Source of the DNA: Sapria himalayana
Lineage: Eukaryota; Streptophyta; Magnoliopsida; Malpighiales; Rafflesiaceae
Reading direction: 5' to 3'
Assembly (NCBI GenBank): GCA_029783825.1
Contig: JAREIK010000343.1
Coordinates: 2,270,501-2,334,500 of the forward strand
Length of the DNA: 64,000 nt
Shown here piece by piece: positions 21,352 to 32,952 of this stretch (positions within the stretch are counted from its first letter, which is position 1; each line of letters opens with the position of its first letter). Made by a program: the position numbers and the translations under genes. The notes under the pieces are model-generated. The model was not told the origin of the DNA. It saw only the letters and a list, made by a program, of their open reading frames with translations, and searched no databases.

Positions 21352-24029
21352 TGCTCAAATTACCTAAGATTCTTATATATTTTACTCATTTTTTAGATGA
21401 TGTGTATGTACTAAAATGAGATATTTAGGATTAATTTCATGACTTTGAAGTTTTGATAGATTTTAATGAGTAGTCATGAAATTGATAGGATTTGATGAGG
21501 GATAGATTATTGAGTATCAAATAGTTTCAGTATCCATTCTTGATTGAGATTATACCAAATTGCTCATACAAATTATTATATGCCATGACTCTACTAACTC
21601 ATTAGCATAATTCTTTAATTATGTAATAAATTTTTTGCAGTAGTGATATTATCACAGAGGCATAACCATAGTTATATCATAAAATTTTAATGGTTACAAT
21701 ATTAATTTTATTTTGTAGCAATATGTAGCCAAATACCCCATTGATGGCAAAAGTCATAGCTAAGTCCTAGTGCCGAAACTTTATATTTAATATAACTTAA
21801 TAATTTTGAGTTAGAGTTATGAATTTTTCACAAAGTCATGATGTTTGAGCTATAGAAAGTTATATAGCCAGAATTACTCTAACTAAGTCATGACAATTAT
21901 TGAGTGTCATGACTTTTGGATAAGAAAGGTTATAGAGGGCATTACTTAAGTACTATCATCCTCCAAGGTTATGACTTTCATCCTTAAGCAAAGGCAAAGC
22001 CATAACTTTATTGTTCGGGTTAATTTCTAGTGCCACAAAATCTTTGTAGTGATATGGCCAAATGATATATGAGAAAAGTTAAAGTCATCATTGTGACCAT
22101 TCCTAGCAACGTGGCCACTTGTGACACTTACACATACAAATTCTTTATTTGTGCCATGACCATTTTCTATTATCATGAACATATGATACATATGATAGAT
22201 TTTCTTAATGCCATAGTCATTTCACATCATCATGACCATATGATGATCAAGATAGACCAATGCAAATGCCATGGTTATTTTTCAATATCATAACTATATT
22301 ATGATAAGAGAGGTCATTCATAATATTATGACCATTCATAGCATCAAGACCGCCACCATGGCTATATGATGAACAAGAAAGCTGGGTGCCGAAGCCATAG
22401 CTATTCATAGTGCCAATACTTTGAGTTATAAATATATTATTCCCAAGTAATGATATTGCCTAGTGACTTAACTTTATGTTCTAAAAATATTTTGATATAT
22501 TCTAGAGTTATAGTCACTTTCTAGAGTCGTGATCTCATGCTTAACATAGGAAGATCAAAGTGGTAGCTTTCTTCAAAAAGTCAACTTTCTACTTAAAGTG
22601 ATATAGAATCATTCAAGTATAAAAGAGGAAGAAAAAAAAATTGAGCAAATCTCCATTCTTCATCTTTCATGCACCAAACAAAAGCCAAGGCATAACTATC
22701 AAATCCCATGGGAAAATTTTGCTTCCCACTGGTTCCACAAGAAAGCAAGGGACACTACAAGAAAAAAGCTAATCCATAGAGTCGATGGCATGACCCTCAA
22801 ACACTGTCTCTCTAGAGAAGATTTAAAAAATTTATATCAAAATAGCATGAGGTCTAGGGTTTGTGAACTTTATCTGTGTGATATATAAATAGGTTTATAT
22901 TAATGAATGACCCTTGATTTATATTGTATTATGAATATTGATGAATAAGTGATTAAATAAAACTTTAATTAGTGTTTTAATTATTAGTTAGTTTGTGCAA
23001 TTGTATCATGGTGGATAGTGACATGAAAATCATGAGGCTCACTTGTATATATCGTACAAAAAAAATAATAGCCCTTTGACCATGTCTGTAAGATAAACAT
23101 ATATATTAAAATTCAAAATTTAGGTATGTTAATCATTGTAGGTATAATATTTATGAAGTCAAAAGTATGAATACTTTTATATGCTAATCTATAATACATG
23201 TCATAAAGAATTGGTTCTCGATTGGGATAGATGTTATATAAAATATTCTAATAAGAGTTCTACCTTTAGTATGAATGTTGTATTTTCAACAAGGATAACG
23301 ACATGTATTCCTTGGAACATGTATGAGTATATTGTGATTCATAAGGGGATGATAGCCATTTTGAGCTACTTTCACTTGTATGGTTCTCACTATTAAAATT
23401 TGAGGAAAGTATATACTAATTGTGTATGTATAATACTCGCAAAGTCAAAAGAGGAAATATTTATTAATCATATCAATTATTAGTTTTTATGATACTATAG
23501 ATCAAAGAAAATAAAGGTATACATATGAAGTAACCATTAAGGATAGTTAATGAGTTGCCTAAAATGTATGAGATTGTGAATGAATCTCGAGCAAAAATAA
23601 TTTTGTCTCAATAATGATGTACCAAGAGGACAATTATGAGTAGACCATCATTTGGGATAGGCTCTTGCTAATTAACTACCTTGTAAGTTGTATGCCATTA
23701 GGATAAGTAGTAAGTATAAAATAACTCAACCTTCATTCTATATTCAAACATAATATAATTCGAACTATTCGAACATACATCACATAATATAAATGAATAA
23801 ATTTATGGATCTAAGATTGATTCTATAATCCAAAATATCTATTTTACTAGAATTGAGTTGTATCAATAATAATCTAACTGCTAATACAATTCTCATATAA
23901 TTGATATTTGGATGAATGTCCTATTTACTACTTGTATAATTTATATACTTATGGTTCTTTGTTAATAAGATACTCTTACTAATGAGCTTTTTGGATACTA
24001 CACAACTAACAAAATTAGATATTATAACA
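21352..24029 (+). mobile_element. 5' LTR of the Ty3-gypsy element (about 2.7 kb)
   Basis: Paired with 32953-35285. Both start TGYTCAAATTA and share ordered landmarks such as 'atttcatgactttg / attttatgaatttg', 'catgactctactaactcattag / tatgactctatcaactcattag', 'gagggcattac.. / gagaacattactcaagt' and 'catgtatgagtatatt.tgattcata'. Ends near 'ttataaca', just before a primer-binding-site-like string at 24047. Contains short tandem repeats (about 22150-22410). Heavily diverged from its partner, so old. Confidence 0.7.
22150..22410 (+). repeat. ~57-bp degenerate tandem repeats inside the gypsy LTR
   Basis: Four to five units beginning 'gccatgaccatt', 'gccatagtcatt', 'gccatggttatt' and similar, each followed by 'atcat.a.catatgatga'. 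The partner LTR has the same array at about 33770-34030. Confidence 0.7.
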
Positions 24030-24046
24030 AAGTCATAATAATTTTT

Positions 24047-24061
24047 TGGTACTATTGCTCG
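24047..24061 (+). other. Decayed tRNA primer-binding site of the gypsy element
   Basis: 'tggtactattgctcg' differs mostly by transitions from the TGGCGCCGTTGCC-type site known in plant gypsy elements. It lies 18 bp after the proposed LTR end. Confidence 0.4.
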
Positions 24062-24263
24062 TATTATTTAGTTTACTTAGCTAACACGAATTAGAGTAAT
24101 TATCCTTATAAATGAATAATTTCTTATTAGTAGCTTAGATAATATTAAGTTTGATAAATCTTTCTAAATATAAATGCAAGTCTTGTTAACTTGTTTCGAA
24201 TGTTGATAGTTATATTGTGGTATTTTACTTGTCTTTTTCCATTGTTTTTTTAGCATCCTTCTA

Positions 24264-24950
24264 TGAGCTAAAGCTCTAGGACTGAGCTAAATCCTCTGGA
24301 CACAGAAATTGAAAGAACCAAAAAAGAAATTACCAGACAAAATACTAGTAAAGAGCTATGGATGGAACTAGCAGTAATATAGAGTTTAAAGATAATATTG
24401 AGTAAATTGTTTAATAGCCCATCCACCACCACACTTAGAGAGATTATTGGAGGTCCATGATGATAAACAATTATTTGGGCATTTGGTTGCAACTAACAAA
24501 AGTAAATCATTTTAAGTTGAAGTCTGCTCTGATAGCTATTATTTAGTAGCACTAGTATAATGGGTGGGAATGATAGGCTCATAATGGATATGTCATAATG
24601 GTTTTGGAGCTATGCAATATTGTAAAAATAATTAGAGTTAGCCTTGTTGCAATAAGGCTATATTTATTTTAATTTTCATTATGTGATAAGGCATGGAGTT
24701 GGCTCTATTATTTACCTCATGGCTCCATTGAGAATAAGGATGAACTAGTGAGCGTCTAATTTACTAAGTATTTCCATCCTAAAATTAATTTTCAATTATG
24801 AAATAAGATAAACCAATTCTGACAAGATGAGCATGAGACTTTATATGATGTTTAAAATTTTTTTAAGGAGTTACCTTAAACATGGGTTTGAGTTTTAGTT
24901 ACAAAGCCTAAATACTCTATAATGGGATGAAGTAGATGCATGATTGATAT
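24264..24950 (+). pseudogene. Ty3-gypsy gag, 5' part
   Basis: Frames read, in order, 'NHFKLKSALIAII' (about 24500), 'ELCNIVKIIRV' (about 24610), 'SLCDKAWSWLYYLP' (about 24680), 'TKYFHP' (about 24765), 'KINQF' and 'QDEHETLYD' (about 24810-24845) and 'FFKELP' (about 24865). This is the retrotransposon gag order of plant gypsy elements. Several stops and shifts are present. gag is broken near 24950 by an insertion and resumes at about 30023. Confidence 0.75.
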
Positions 24951-25035
24951 GGATTGAAATGTTTGATTATGAATTGCTATATATATAACTTGTTTTGATA
25001 ATCTATTTGTATGACCAAATATTTCTGTTTTAATA
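24951..25035 (+). other. Left part of a ~500-bp insertion in gypsy gag
   Basis: Not gag-like; it continues after the copia element at 29608-30022. Its last five bases (TAATA, 25031-25035) are the copia target duplication. Confidence 0.5.
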
Positions 25036-25269
25036 TGTTATTTTAATGGGGGTAGGTGAAAATCACCTTACCCACATCGGAAATATGTTTAGAGATTTCC
25101 AAAATTTTTCCTGTATAAAAGACTTTTTCTATTTCTCTGAAACTCATTCCCATGTATTCTAATTTCTCATTTTCTTTTGAATGTATTTTATTTCATGATA
25201 TAATTTATTGCTTTAGTTTTGAATTTTCTATCTTTCAAATTATTGTGAGTTTAGTTTTATTTTATAACA
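25036..25269 (+). repeat. Copia 5' LTR
   Basis: 234 bp, TGTTATTTTAATG to TTATAACA. A TATA-like 'ctgtataaaagac' near 25112 is a candidate promoter. Confidence 0.93.
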
Positions 25270-25690
25270 ATGGTATCGGATGATGTTAGTTAGTAACTTT
25301 TATATTTAATGCATTTTAGAAAAGTTTTGTCAAAATGACGATAAGAGCTTCAAGGTTTATTGTTTTTAAGAGGGTAATTGTGCCCCTCCACTTACCTGGG
25401 AACTTTTTTAGTGTAAAAGCATAAATTGCTATTATTATTCTCGTTTACTGTTCACTGTAAAAGTGAAACATGACAGCAAATTTGAAATAGAAAAATTCAA
25501 TGGAAGCAATTTTTCATTGTGAAAAATGAAAATTAAGACAATTTTGAGGAATGATAATTGCTTAGATGCATTTGGAAAAAGGCTCACCGGAATTCCTGAT
25601 GACAATTGGAATGAGATGGATAGTAATTCAGTAGTTGACCTGCATTTGGTACTTGCTAATGGAATATTATCGAGTGTGACATAAAAGAAT

Positions 25691-26240
25691 ATGACAAAAG
25701 AAATTTGGGATACTCTCACAAGGTTGTACAAGGCAAAGCCACTTCACAACAAGATCTTCTTAAAAAGAAGACTTTACACTTTACGAATGATGGAATCTAT
25801 TACGGTAACTGATCACATCAACACTCTGAATATTTTATTTTCGCAACTTACTACGTTGGATCATAAGATAGAAGAAGTTGAACGTGCTGAGATTTTACTT
25901 CAGAGTTTACCTGATTCGTATGATCAACTCATCATCAATCTAACAAATGGTGTATTTACTGATAGTTTAATTTTTAATAATATTGCCTCTGACATCTTAG
26001 AAGAAGAAAATAGACGGAAAAATAAAGAGGATAGATATGTAAATGTACAATAAATAGATGCTTTGACAATGATACGAGGAAGATCAACGGTGCGTGGCCA
26101 TAGTAGGAGTCAGAATTATGGTAGATCAAAATCTCGAAGTAAGAAAAATATTAAATGTTATAACTATGGTAAGAAATGGCACTTAAAAAAGATTATTGGT
26201 TTAAGAAAATAAATATAAATGCTGAGTTATCTAATACACA
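25691..26240 (+). pseudogene. Copia gag (open part 25691-26053) and damaged zinc knuckle
   Basis: The open stretch of 120 codons starts MTKEIWDTLTRLY and contains 'LKRRLYTLRM', 'NILFSQLTTL' and 'LLQSLPDSYDQLI', the core of the copia gag domain. A stop at 26051 separates it from KCYNYGKKWHLKKDYW (26155-26202). There the CCHC knuckle has two Cys replaced by Tyr, each explained by one G-to-A change. Confidence 0.85.
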
Positions 26241-26299
26241 AGGGAATGTTGCAAGCATCAATGATGAAAGTAATATTTTATACAGTGCAGTAACAATAA

Positions 26300-27505
26300 T
26301 GGTTCAAAGTAAAAAATATGAGATTGGTTTCACAAATATGACATCTCAGGTGGGTCGGTGCACATGGGTGATGATCATACCTTGAAAATTGTTGATATGG
26401 GTACTATCAAAATTAAAATGTTTGATGGTATGATTCGTAGCATTCAAGAGGTACGACATGTGATTGACTTGAAGAAAAATCTATTGTCTTGGGACAAATA
26501 GATTGTCTTGGATGCAAAACTCATATTGAAAATAGGATGATAAAGATTGTGAGAGGTTCACTTGTGGTAATGAAGGAGAAAAGATCACGGCAAATTTATT
26601 CATGCTTAAATGAGAAATAGTACAAGAAGTAGATGCATGTGTTGCATCAATTACTAAAGAAGAAGAATCAACAATGATATGGTATCGTAAACTATGACAC
26701 ATGTCAGAACAAGGTTTGAAGATTCTCTCTAATAAAAAGTTACTTTCGGGGCTCAAAATAGTAAATTTATCTTTTTGTGTGCATTGTATTACTAGTAAGC
26801 AGAATAGATTATCATTTAAAAGATCAAATGTAAGAAGTAAAAATATTCTAGACTTGATATATTCTGATGTATGGGAATCACTTGAAATATCTTATGGAGG
26901 AGCAAAGTATTTTGTATCCTTCATTGATGATTATTCAAGAAGATGTTGGGTATATCCAATCAAGAAAAAGTCAGATTTGTTTTTAACTTTTAAAGAATTC
27001 AAAGCATAGGTGGAACTTGAATCTGGGAAAAGAATTAAGTATTTGTGAACAGATAATGGAAGTGAGTATACAGTTGGTGAATTTCTTGTTTTTTGTAAGC
27101 AAGAAGGTATTAAATGATAGTTCACAGTCACGTACATGCCACAAAAAAATAGAATAGTAGAACGGTTATACAGAACTCTTGCAGAAAGAATGAGAGCAAT
27201 ATTAAAGACTACAAGACTATCCAATTCTTTTTGGGCGGAAGCAGCAAAAATTGCATGCTATGTGATAAATTGATCACCATCAACATCGATTGATTTGAAG
27301 ACAGCGATGGAGATGTGAACGGGTAAGCCAGTAGACTATTCTACTTTACATTATTTTAGATGTCCTGCATATGTGATGTACAACACTCAAGAAAGAGCAA
27401 AGCTGGATCCAAAATGCAGAAAATGCATATTCTTTGGGTATACTGAAGGAGTAAAGGGGTATCACTTGTGGGAACTCACTGACCACAAGGTAATTATCAC
27501 TAGAT
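26300..27505 (+). pseudogene. Copia protease region and integrase, broken
   Basis: Protease region: 'DISGGSVHMG' near 26342, a damaged D-S-G-A. Pre-integrase zinc-binding domain: H-M-S-E-Q-G-L (26698) and C-V-H-C (26779). Integrase catalytic core: 'LDLIYSDVWE' (26850, first Asp), 'FVSFIDDYSRRCWVY' (26911), 'TDNGSEY' (27049, second Asp) and a Glu in the 'RIVERLYRT' stretch (27150). Stops at 26695, 27007, 27046, 27115, 27271 and 27316 break the frame. Several of the stops sit at positions normally Trp or Arg. Confidence 0.88.
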
Positions 27506-27723
27506 ATGTAATTTTTAAAGAAAAAATTGAAGATTATAGCACATTAAAAGATGTTTCAGAAACTACCACTGTTAATGTAGAAAATGATCAGATACAAGAT
27601 GTTCCAAAGTCAATGGAGAAAGAATTAGAGCATGAAGCACAAGAACATATCGTGTTTGAGGCTCAAAAAGTTAGTCGGCCAATTCATAATAAAAGACCGC
27701 TAGCTTAGCACTCGGAGTATGTT

Positions 27724-28445
27724 ATGGAGAGCAACATTGCATATTGTCTCCTAACAGAAGATGGAGAACCTTCAACATTTCAAGAAGCTTTAAATAATTT
27801 AGATGCATCTTTGTGGATGACAGCAATGGTGGAAGAAATCAAAGCTCTACACAAGAACAAGACTTGGAAGCTAGTACCATTACCAATCGAAAGAAAAACT
27901 ATTGGAAACAAATAGGTTTACAAGATAAAGTAGGATAACAATGATCAAGTAGAATAATATCGTGCAAGATTGGTGATAAAGAGATATGCTCAGAAAGAAG
28001 GTATTGACTTCAATGAAATTTTTTCTCCGGTGGTTTTTCTTACAACAATTAGAGTAGTAATGACTCTATGTGCTACACTTGATTTGTATTTGGAGCAGTT
28101 AGATGTTAAAACTACTTTTCTTCGTGGAGAAATTAAAGAAGAAATTTATATGTTCCAACCAGAAGGATTTTATGAAATTGGTAAGAAGAACTTGGTTTGT
28201 AAGTTGAATAAATCTCTATACGATCTAAAACAAGCACCGAGGTGTTGGTATAAGAGATTTGATTCCTTTATCATGAGCCTTGGGCATAATAGACTCAGTT
28301 CAGACCATTGTACATTCTACGAAAGGTTTGAAAAAAATGATTTCATCATTTTACTATTATATGTGGATGACATGTTGGTAGCAGGCCCAAACAAATGTCG
28401 AATCCAAGAATTGAAGGCATAGTTGACTAGGGAATTTGATATGAA
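27724..28445 (+). pseudogene. Copia reverse transcriptase, broken
   Basis: Reads 'EPSTFQEALNN', 'KTWKLVPLP', then stops at 27913, 27931 and 27955 around 'VYKI' and 'YRARLV'. Next comes the long open part 27970-28422 with 'IDFNEIFSPV', 'LYLEQLDVKTTFLRG', 'QPEGFYEIGK', 'LYDLKQAPRCWYKRF' and the catalytic motif Y-V-D-D-M at 28360. The second catalytic Asp pair is intact, but the frame is not continuous. Confidence 0.9.
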
Positions 28446-28755
28446 GGAATTTGGACAAGCAAACAAGATTCTGGGGATACATATTTACAGAGATAGAAAT
28501 AATAAGAAGATTTAGCTTTCTCAATAAAATCATTTTAATAAGATCTTACGTCGTTTCAATATGCAAGATAGTTAGCCAATTTATACTCATCTTCTTATTA
28601 ATTTCAAATTATCCTCAAGTATGTGTCCTAGCTCGGAAGAAGAGAGGAGAAAGATGTCTTGAGTACCATATGCATCAGTAGTGGAAAGTTTAATGTTTTC
28701 AATGATTTGTACAAGACCAGATATTACACAAGCAGTGTGAGTGGCTAGTTGATTC

Positions 28756-29352
28756 ATGGAAAATATGGGCTTAGAACATTTGAGTACTATGAATAAGATT
28801 TTCAGATATCTGAAAGGAACCTCAAATACTACAATATGCTATGGAAGTTCAGATATTATTGTCAGAGGTTATGTTGATGCAGACTATGCTGGAAATATTG
28901 ATAATAGCAAGTCTACAACAGGTTGTGTTTTTTCTCTTGGTGGAGGAGCTGTAAGTTGGGTTTCAAAATTACAGCCTATTATTTCTCCTTCTATGACAAA
29001 AGCAGAATATGTTGCAGCTACACAAGCCAGTAAAAAGGCAATCTGGTTGCAAATACTAATGGAAGAGCTAGGATACAAACAAAATAATGTTACTTTATTT
29101 TGTGATAGTCAAAGTGCTCTACACTTAGCAAGAAATCCATTATTTCACTCAAAGACAAAACACATCAGGGTACAATATCATTTTGTATGAGAGAAAGTAG
29201 AAGAAGGAAGTGTGGATTTACAAAAGATTGATACAGAAGAAAACATAGCGGATGTTTTGACCAAACCGATCAGCACTGACAAGTTTGAATGGTGTAGAAC
29301 TTCATGTGGCTTAACAAGATTGGAAGCAAATATTGACAAGCAAAGAAAATGA
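28756..29352 (+). pseudogene. Copia RNase H and C-terminus
   Basis: Reads 'MNKIFRYLKGTSNT', 'VDADYAGNIDN' (first Asp), 'STTGCVFSLGGGAVSW', 'SPSMTKAEYVAATQA', 'LFCDSQSALHLARNP' and 'HSKTKHIRVQYHF', then a stop at 29188, then 'VDLQKIDTEENIADVLTKPI' in the same frame. It is followed by the polypurine tract and 3' LTR. Confidence 0.88.
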
Positions 29353-29368
29353 TTTTCAAGCGAGAGAA

Positions 29369-29602
29369 TGTTATTTTAATGGGGATAGGTGAAAATCACC
29401 TTGCCCACATCGGAAATCTGTTTGGAGATTTCCAAAATTTTTTCTATATAAAGGACTTTTCATATTTCTTTGAAACTCATTCCCATGTATTCCAATTTCT
29501 CATTTTCTTTTGAATATATTTAATTTCATGATGTAATTTATTGCTTTAGTTTTAAATTTTTTATCTTTCAAATTATTACGAGTTTATTTTTATTTTATAA
29601 CA
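29369..29602 (+). repeat. Copia 3' LTR
   Basis: 234 bp, same length as the 5' LTR, about 19 mismatches by eye; TATA-like 'ctatataaagg' near 29449. Confidence 0.93.
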
Positions 29603-29607
29603 TAATA

Positions 29608-30022
29608 TTTTCATATAATTGCAGGAAAGGAAATATTAAGAGGTCGGGAATGCAGCAGTAGCATAATAATAGAGGTCTCACTCCGATTAATTGAATCGAG
29701 AGTTTTTATTATAAATGTTCTGTATTTTTATTTTCAGGTTGCTATTTTTTTGGATTCGAAACTGTTCATCATCTTTTATCTCTCTCTCTGTATGATTTAT
29801 CATGATTGTCTCTGTGATGCACATATTGTAAGACAATTTTGGTTTAATCTGTAATGCATAAGTATTTTTTAGTAGATGTATCTAGTCGTACTAAGTGACT
29901 AGTGAACCATGTTATTTCTGGTTTTTTGTTTTCTCATTTTTTGATTCTACCGTGTTGGATTGTGGATTGGATATGTATATTGTTCTGTTGTTTTGTTATC
30001 TTCTGTATCTTAAAATCATAAC
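29608..30022 (+). other. Right part of the ~500-bp insertion in gypsy gag; gene-fragment-like
   Basis: Begins 'ttttcatataattgcag' followed by G, a good plant 3' splice-site context. A stop-free frame of about 77 codons follows (from 29625 to about 29853). It has higher sequence complexity than its surroundings. It resembles intron plus terminal exon plus 3' UTR of a host gene, but I do not recognise a protein. It could equally be an unrelated non-coding transposon. Confidence 0.35.
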
Positions 30023-31620
30023 CATGGGAGCACAATTGCCAAACATGAATAAATTGCTAGAGTAGGAATATTATTTTTTTGAGGAACTAGCGAAGAATAA
30101 CTATTAAACTCCAATTAATCATTCCTTTGGGAGAAGATAAGCTATAGTATTGAAATTAGATTGATTCATCATAATTAAAATGAAAATGAAAGCTCTTCGA
30201 AGGAAGCTTGACACCTAAAAAAAAGAGAATATGATCAAGAGAGATCAACAATTTGCATCCACATGAATCAATAGTCTTCAAGTTCTATCTTATTTATCAA
30301 ATCGAAGAAGCCAACAAAATGCATTACAAAGGGTATATATTTTGAAAAAATAATAATATTCCAATGCATTATCATCTGAATATGAAAAATTACAAGAATT
30401 TCTTATATGGAGGCTATGAAAGTGGGCTATAGAATATTGGGTAATCTTTAAGAAATTTAGTGAACAATATGGTAAACTATAATAATTAAGGAAATTCAAG
30501 CTTTATTTATCAACTATCATGAAGAGAAGTGAAGGCGGCCCTGGAAGGAAGAACTAGTGTCATCTTAGTAGAATTAAAAAGAAGAAATGATACCTAATAC
30601 ACTCGGATGAAGAAGCTTGAATTAAAATTGAATCAAACAAGTTCCATGATGAGGGATATATAAAATAAACTTTGACAATTGGCATTATTGTTGAATAGAA
30701 AATGAGTGAATGAACTACCAAGTGTTATTGAAGCTAATCCAAAAAAAATTTCAACTATATTTCTTAAAAGCAGGAAATAGCTACAAAGACAATATATTGA
30801 ACATTAGCATTTTGGAACTTCAAGTTGATAGCACTGAAGAGAGTTTGAAAGTTGAAAGATATGATACCGTGACACCTAATAAATCTCCAATTCTAGAGAA
30901 AGTGCAAGTCCAAATCTCACTTCAAGATACAAAGGAAAAAAATAAAGAAACATAGAAGCTAATAGAGGTTACTTGAGGCTATAAAAATAAAGAGAAGAAT
31001 AAGAATGATGCTAAGGGTAAGTTTTTGATAAATTGTACATTTCCACAAAGTTTTAGAAATGGGAAATTGGATGAACAATTTGAGAAGTTTCTCAATATAT
31101 TTCAGATACTAGAAGTGAATATACTATTTACCGAAGTTCAAGCCCAAGTGTCAAACTATGTGGAGTTTTAAAAAATATATACATATAATGAGTAATAAAA
31201 AAAATTGGAGATGTATGGGACCATATATACGACCAAAAAGTATAATATAATTATTCAAAGAAAACTTAAATGAAAATTATAGGACCCTAAAAATTTTACT
31301 ATACCTTTCACTATTAGAGACTACACATTTTGAAAAGTAATGTGTGTGAATCAGGATCAAGATGTCCTTTTCTATTGTGCAATGATAAATCTCAAAAAAA
31401 ATTAAATACTCTCTCACTCCACATGGCTGAATAGATTATCAAGTACCCAAATGAGATTATTAAATATGTATTGGATAATGTTAGTTTCTTTATTTTTCAA
31501 GCAAATTTGTTGTAATAGATATGGAGGTGGACAATTATGTATCATTAATATTAGAATAACCATTTTGGCCATGGGAAAAGTCATTATCAATGTCAAGAAA
31601 AGAGAGTTCACTCAATGATA
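30023..31620 (+). pseudogene. Ty3-gypsy gag 3' part and aspartic protease remnant
   Basis: Resumes gag at 'EEYYFFEELAKNNY' (30055). A linker with an 81-codon open part (30710-30955) follows. Then 'FPQSFRNGKLDEQFEKFLNIF' (31040), 'DPKNFTIPFTIRD' (31274), 'MAEXIIKYPNEII' (31420) and 'INVKKREFTQ' (31585) give the order of the plant gypsy gag-protease boundary. The catalytic D-x-G is not preserved (around 31355). Stops and frameshifts are frequent. Confidence 0.7.
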
Positions 31621-32024
31621 TTGGTAACGAGCAAGAAATATTTAATCTTTATAAATGATTGTAGGGTCTAGATGACGCTGAGATAAGTTATTGAAGAGTA
31701 GTAAATCTCTTTCATATTGCAATGCAATAATAGTTGGACTTCAAATAGAAGGATTTTGTAGAAGACTACTAGCCGGATGAAGATGAAGGAGATAAAGTAG
31801 AAGAACAACTTTTAAGCTATGAAAGTGAGGAAAATAAAAAATATCATGATGAAAAACTACTTAGGAGTAGTAAAAATGAGGAAGATGAAAAAAATAATTA
31901 CTATGAGATCATGATATTTTTCGAAGTAGCATTCTCAGAGGAATCATATGTTGACCACTTTAAGGAAGCTGAGGAAAGAATTAAGAAAGACAAGGTTGAG
32001 ATAGAAACTATGAAGGAAGCAATC
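31621..32024 (+). pseudogene. Gypsy region after protease: acidic, low-complexity
   Basis: One frame (with stops) is rich in Glu, Asp and Lys ('DEDEGDKVEEQLLSYESEE', 'KNEEDEKNN'). No reverse transcriptase motif is seen where pol would be expected. It leads directly into the 72-bp tandem repeats. Confidence 0.5.
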
Positions 32025-32450
32025 AAAGATAAGGTCATAGTTATTCATAGCACTTTGATATTATAAAATAAAAATGGCCAAGAAAATATTGAAGATAAAG
32101 TCATGGTTGTGAATAATATTATGACTTTGAGGTACATAAACAAATTGGCCAATGAAAGCTTGAAGACAAAGTCATGACTATGCACAACACCATAACTTTG
32201 GTATTATAGAATGTAATACTTTATCAAAGACTTAAAGACAAAACTATGATGATGTAGAGCATGATAACTATGAAATTATAGAACAAAAATGGTAAAGAAA
32301 AGATAAAAGGAAAACATGCTCCTATGCAAAATACAATGACTTTAAAGTTACAAAATGGAAAGAGCAAAGATAAGCTAAAAAGTAAAGTCTTAGTTGTGTT
32401 CAGCAACATAACTTTGTGGATCTAGAAAGAAAAAGGCATGGCTAGCATAA
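32025..32450 (+). repeat. ~72-bp (24-residue) degenerate tandem repeats between gypsy protease and 3' LTR
   Basis: Units start near 32025, 32091, 32162, 32234, 32306 and 32379. Each reads approximately (E/K)DKVMVVHNTMTL followed by NK.G.E, and spacing is near 72 bp with small indels. The codon-multiple period and the conserved hydrophobic pattern suggest it was once translated as a C-terminal extension. Stops now interrupt it. Confidence 0.7.
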
Positions 32451-32952
32451 AAGAATAGGTGGTATTCACCCAAGCCATAGCTTATTCTTGTGGATCCAAG
32501 TAAGAAAAAGCTCAATAAGCAAATATAGTTGAAGTAAGACTAAATAAAGAAACAAACAATGAGGTAAAATAGTACACTAAAAAATTAACTTGGATAACAT
32601 AGATTTTTGATGGAGGAAATGAAGTTTTGATAGTTTAGCTAAGGACATTAATATAGCACTACTTAAAAGGCAATTTAAAAATGTTATCTACCTTATATGT
32701 GGGGTAATAACTATCTATACTACATAAATGATTGTACATACCTAATAACTCATAAGTATAGTTGTGGAATCAAACTCCACCATAACTATCAATATGTTCA
32801 CTTGATGTCAATCTACTAATTTGAGGCTCTATGACACTCAAACCTAGTCGCAGAGAAAAAATATTTTATTTGAGATATTGGAATGTTTTTCTTTTATGGA
32901 GGGAAGTAATTGCTCTTGAATAAACAGTAGTTGTAGAGTGAAGAGTATTTAG

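Larger units (their letters stand above)
25036..29602 (+). mobile_element. Ty1-copia LTR retrotransposon with both LTRs, coding region broken
   Basis: 4567 bp, bounded by 234-bp LTRs (25036-25269 and 29369-29602), each TG..CA, and flanked by a perfect 5-bp target duplication TAATA (25031-25035 and 29603-29607). A primer-binding-site-like 'tggtatcgga' follows the 5' LTR, and 'aagcgagagaa' precedes the 3' LTR as polypurine tract. Domain order is gag, protease, integrase, RT, RNase H, which is diagnostic of the copia superfamily. By eye the LTRs differ at about 19 sites (about 8%), so it is moderately old. Many in-frame stops make it non-autonomous. Confidence 0.95.

Noticed and set aside
22150..22410. 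Regular ~57-bp repeats considered as a CRISPR-like array
   Set aside because: Units are diverged, contiguous without unique spacers, and lie inside both LTRs of a plant retrotransposon.
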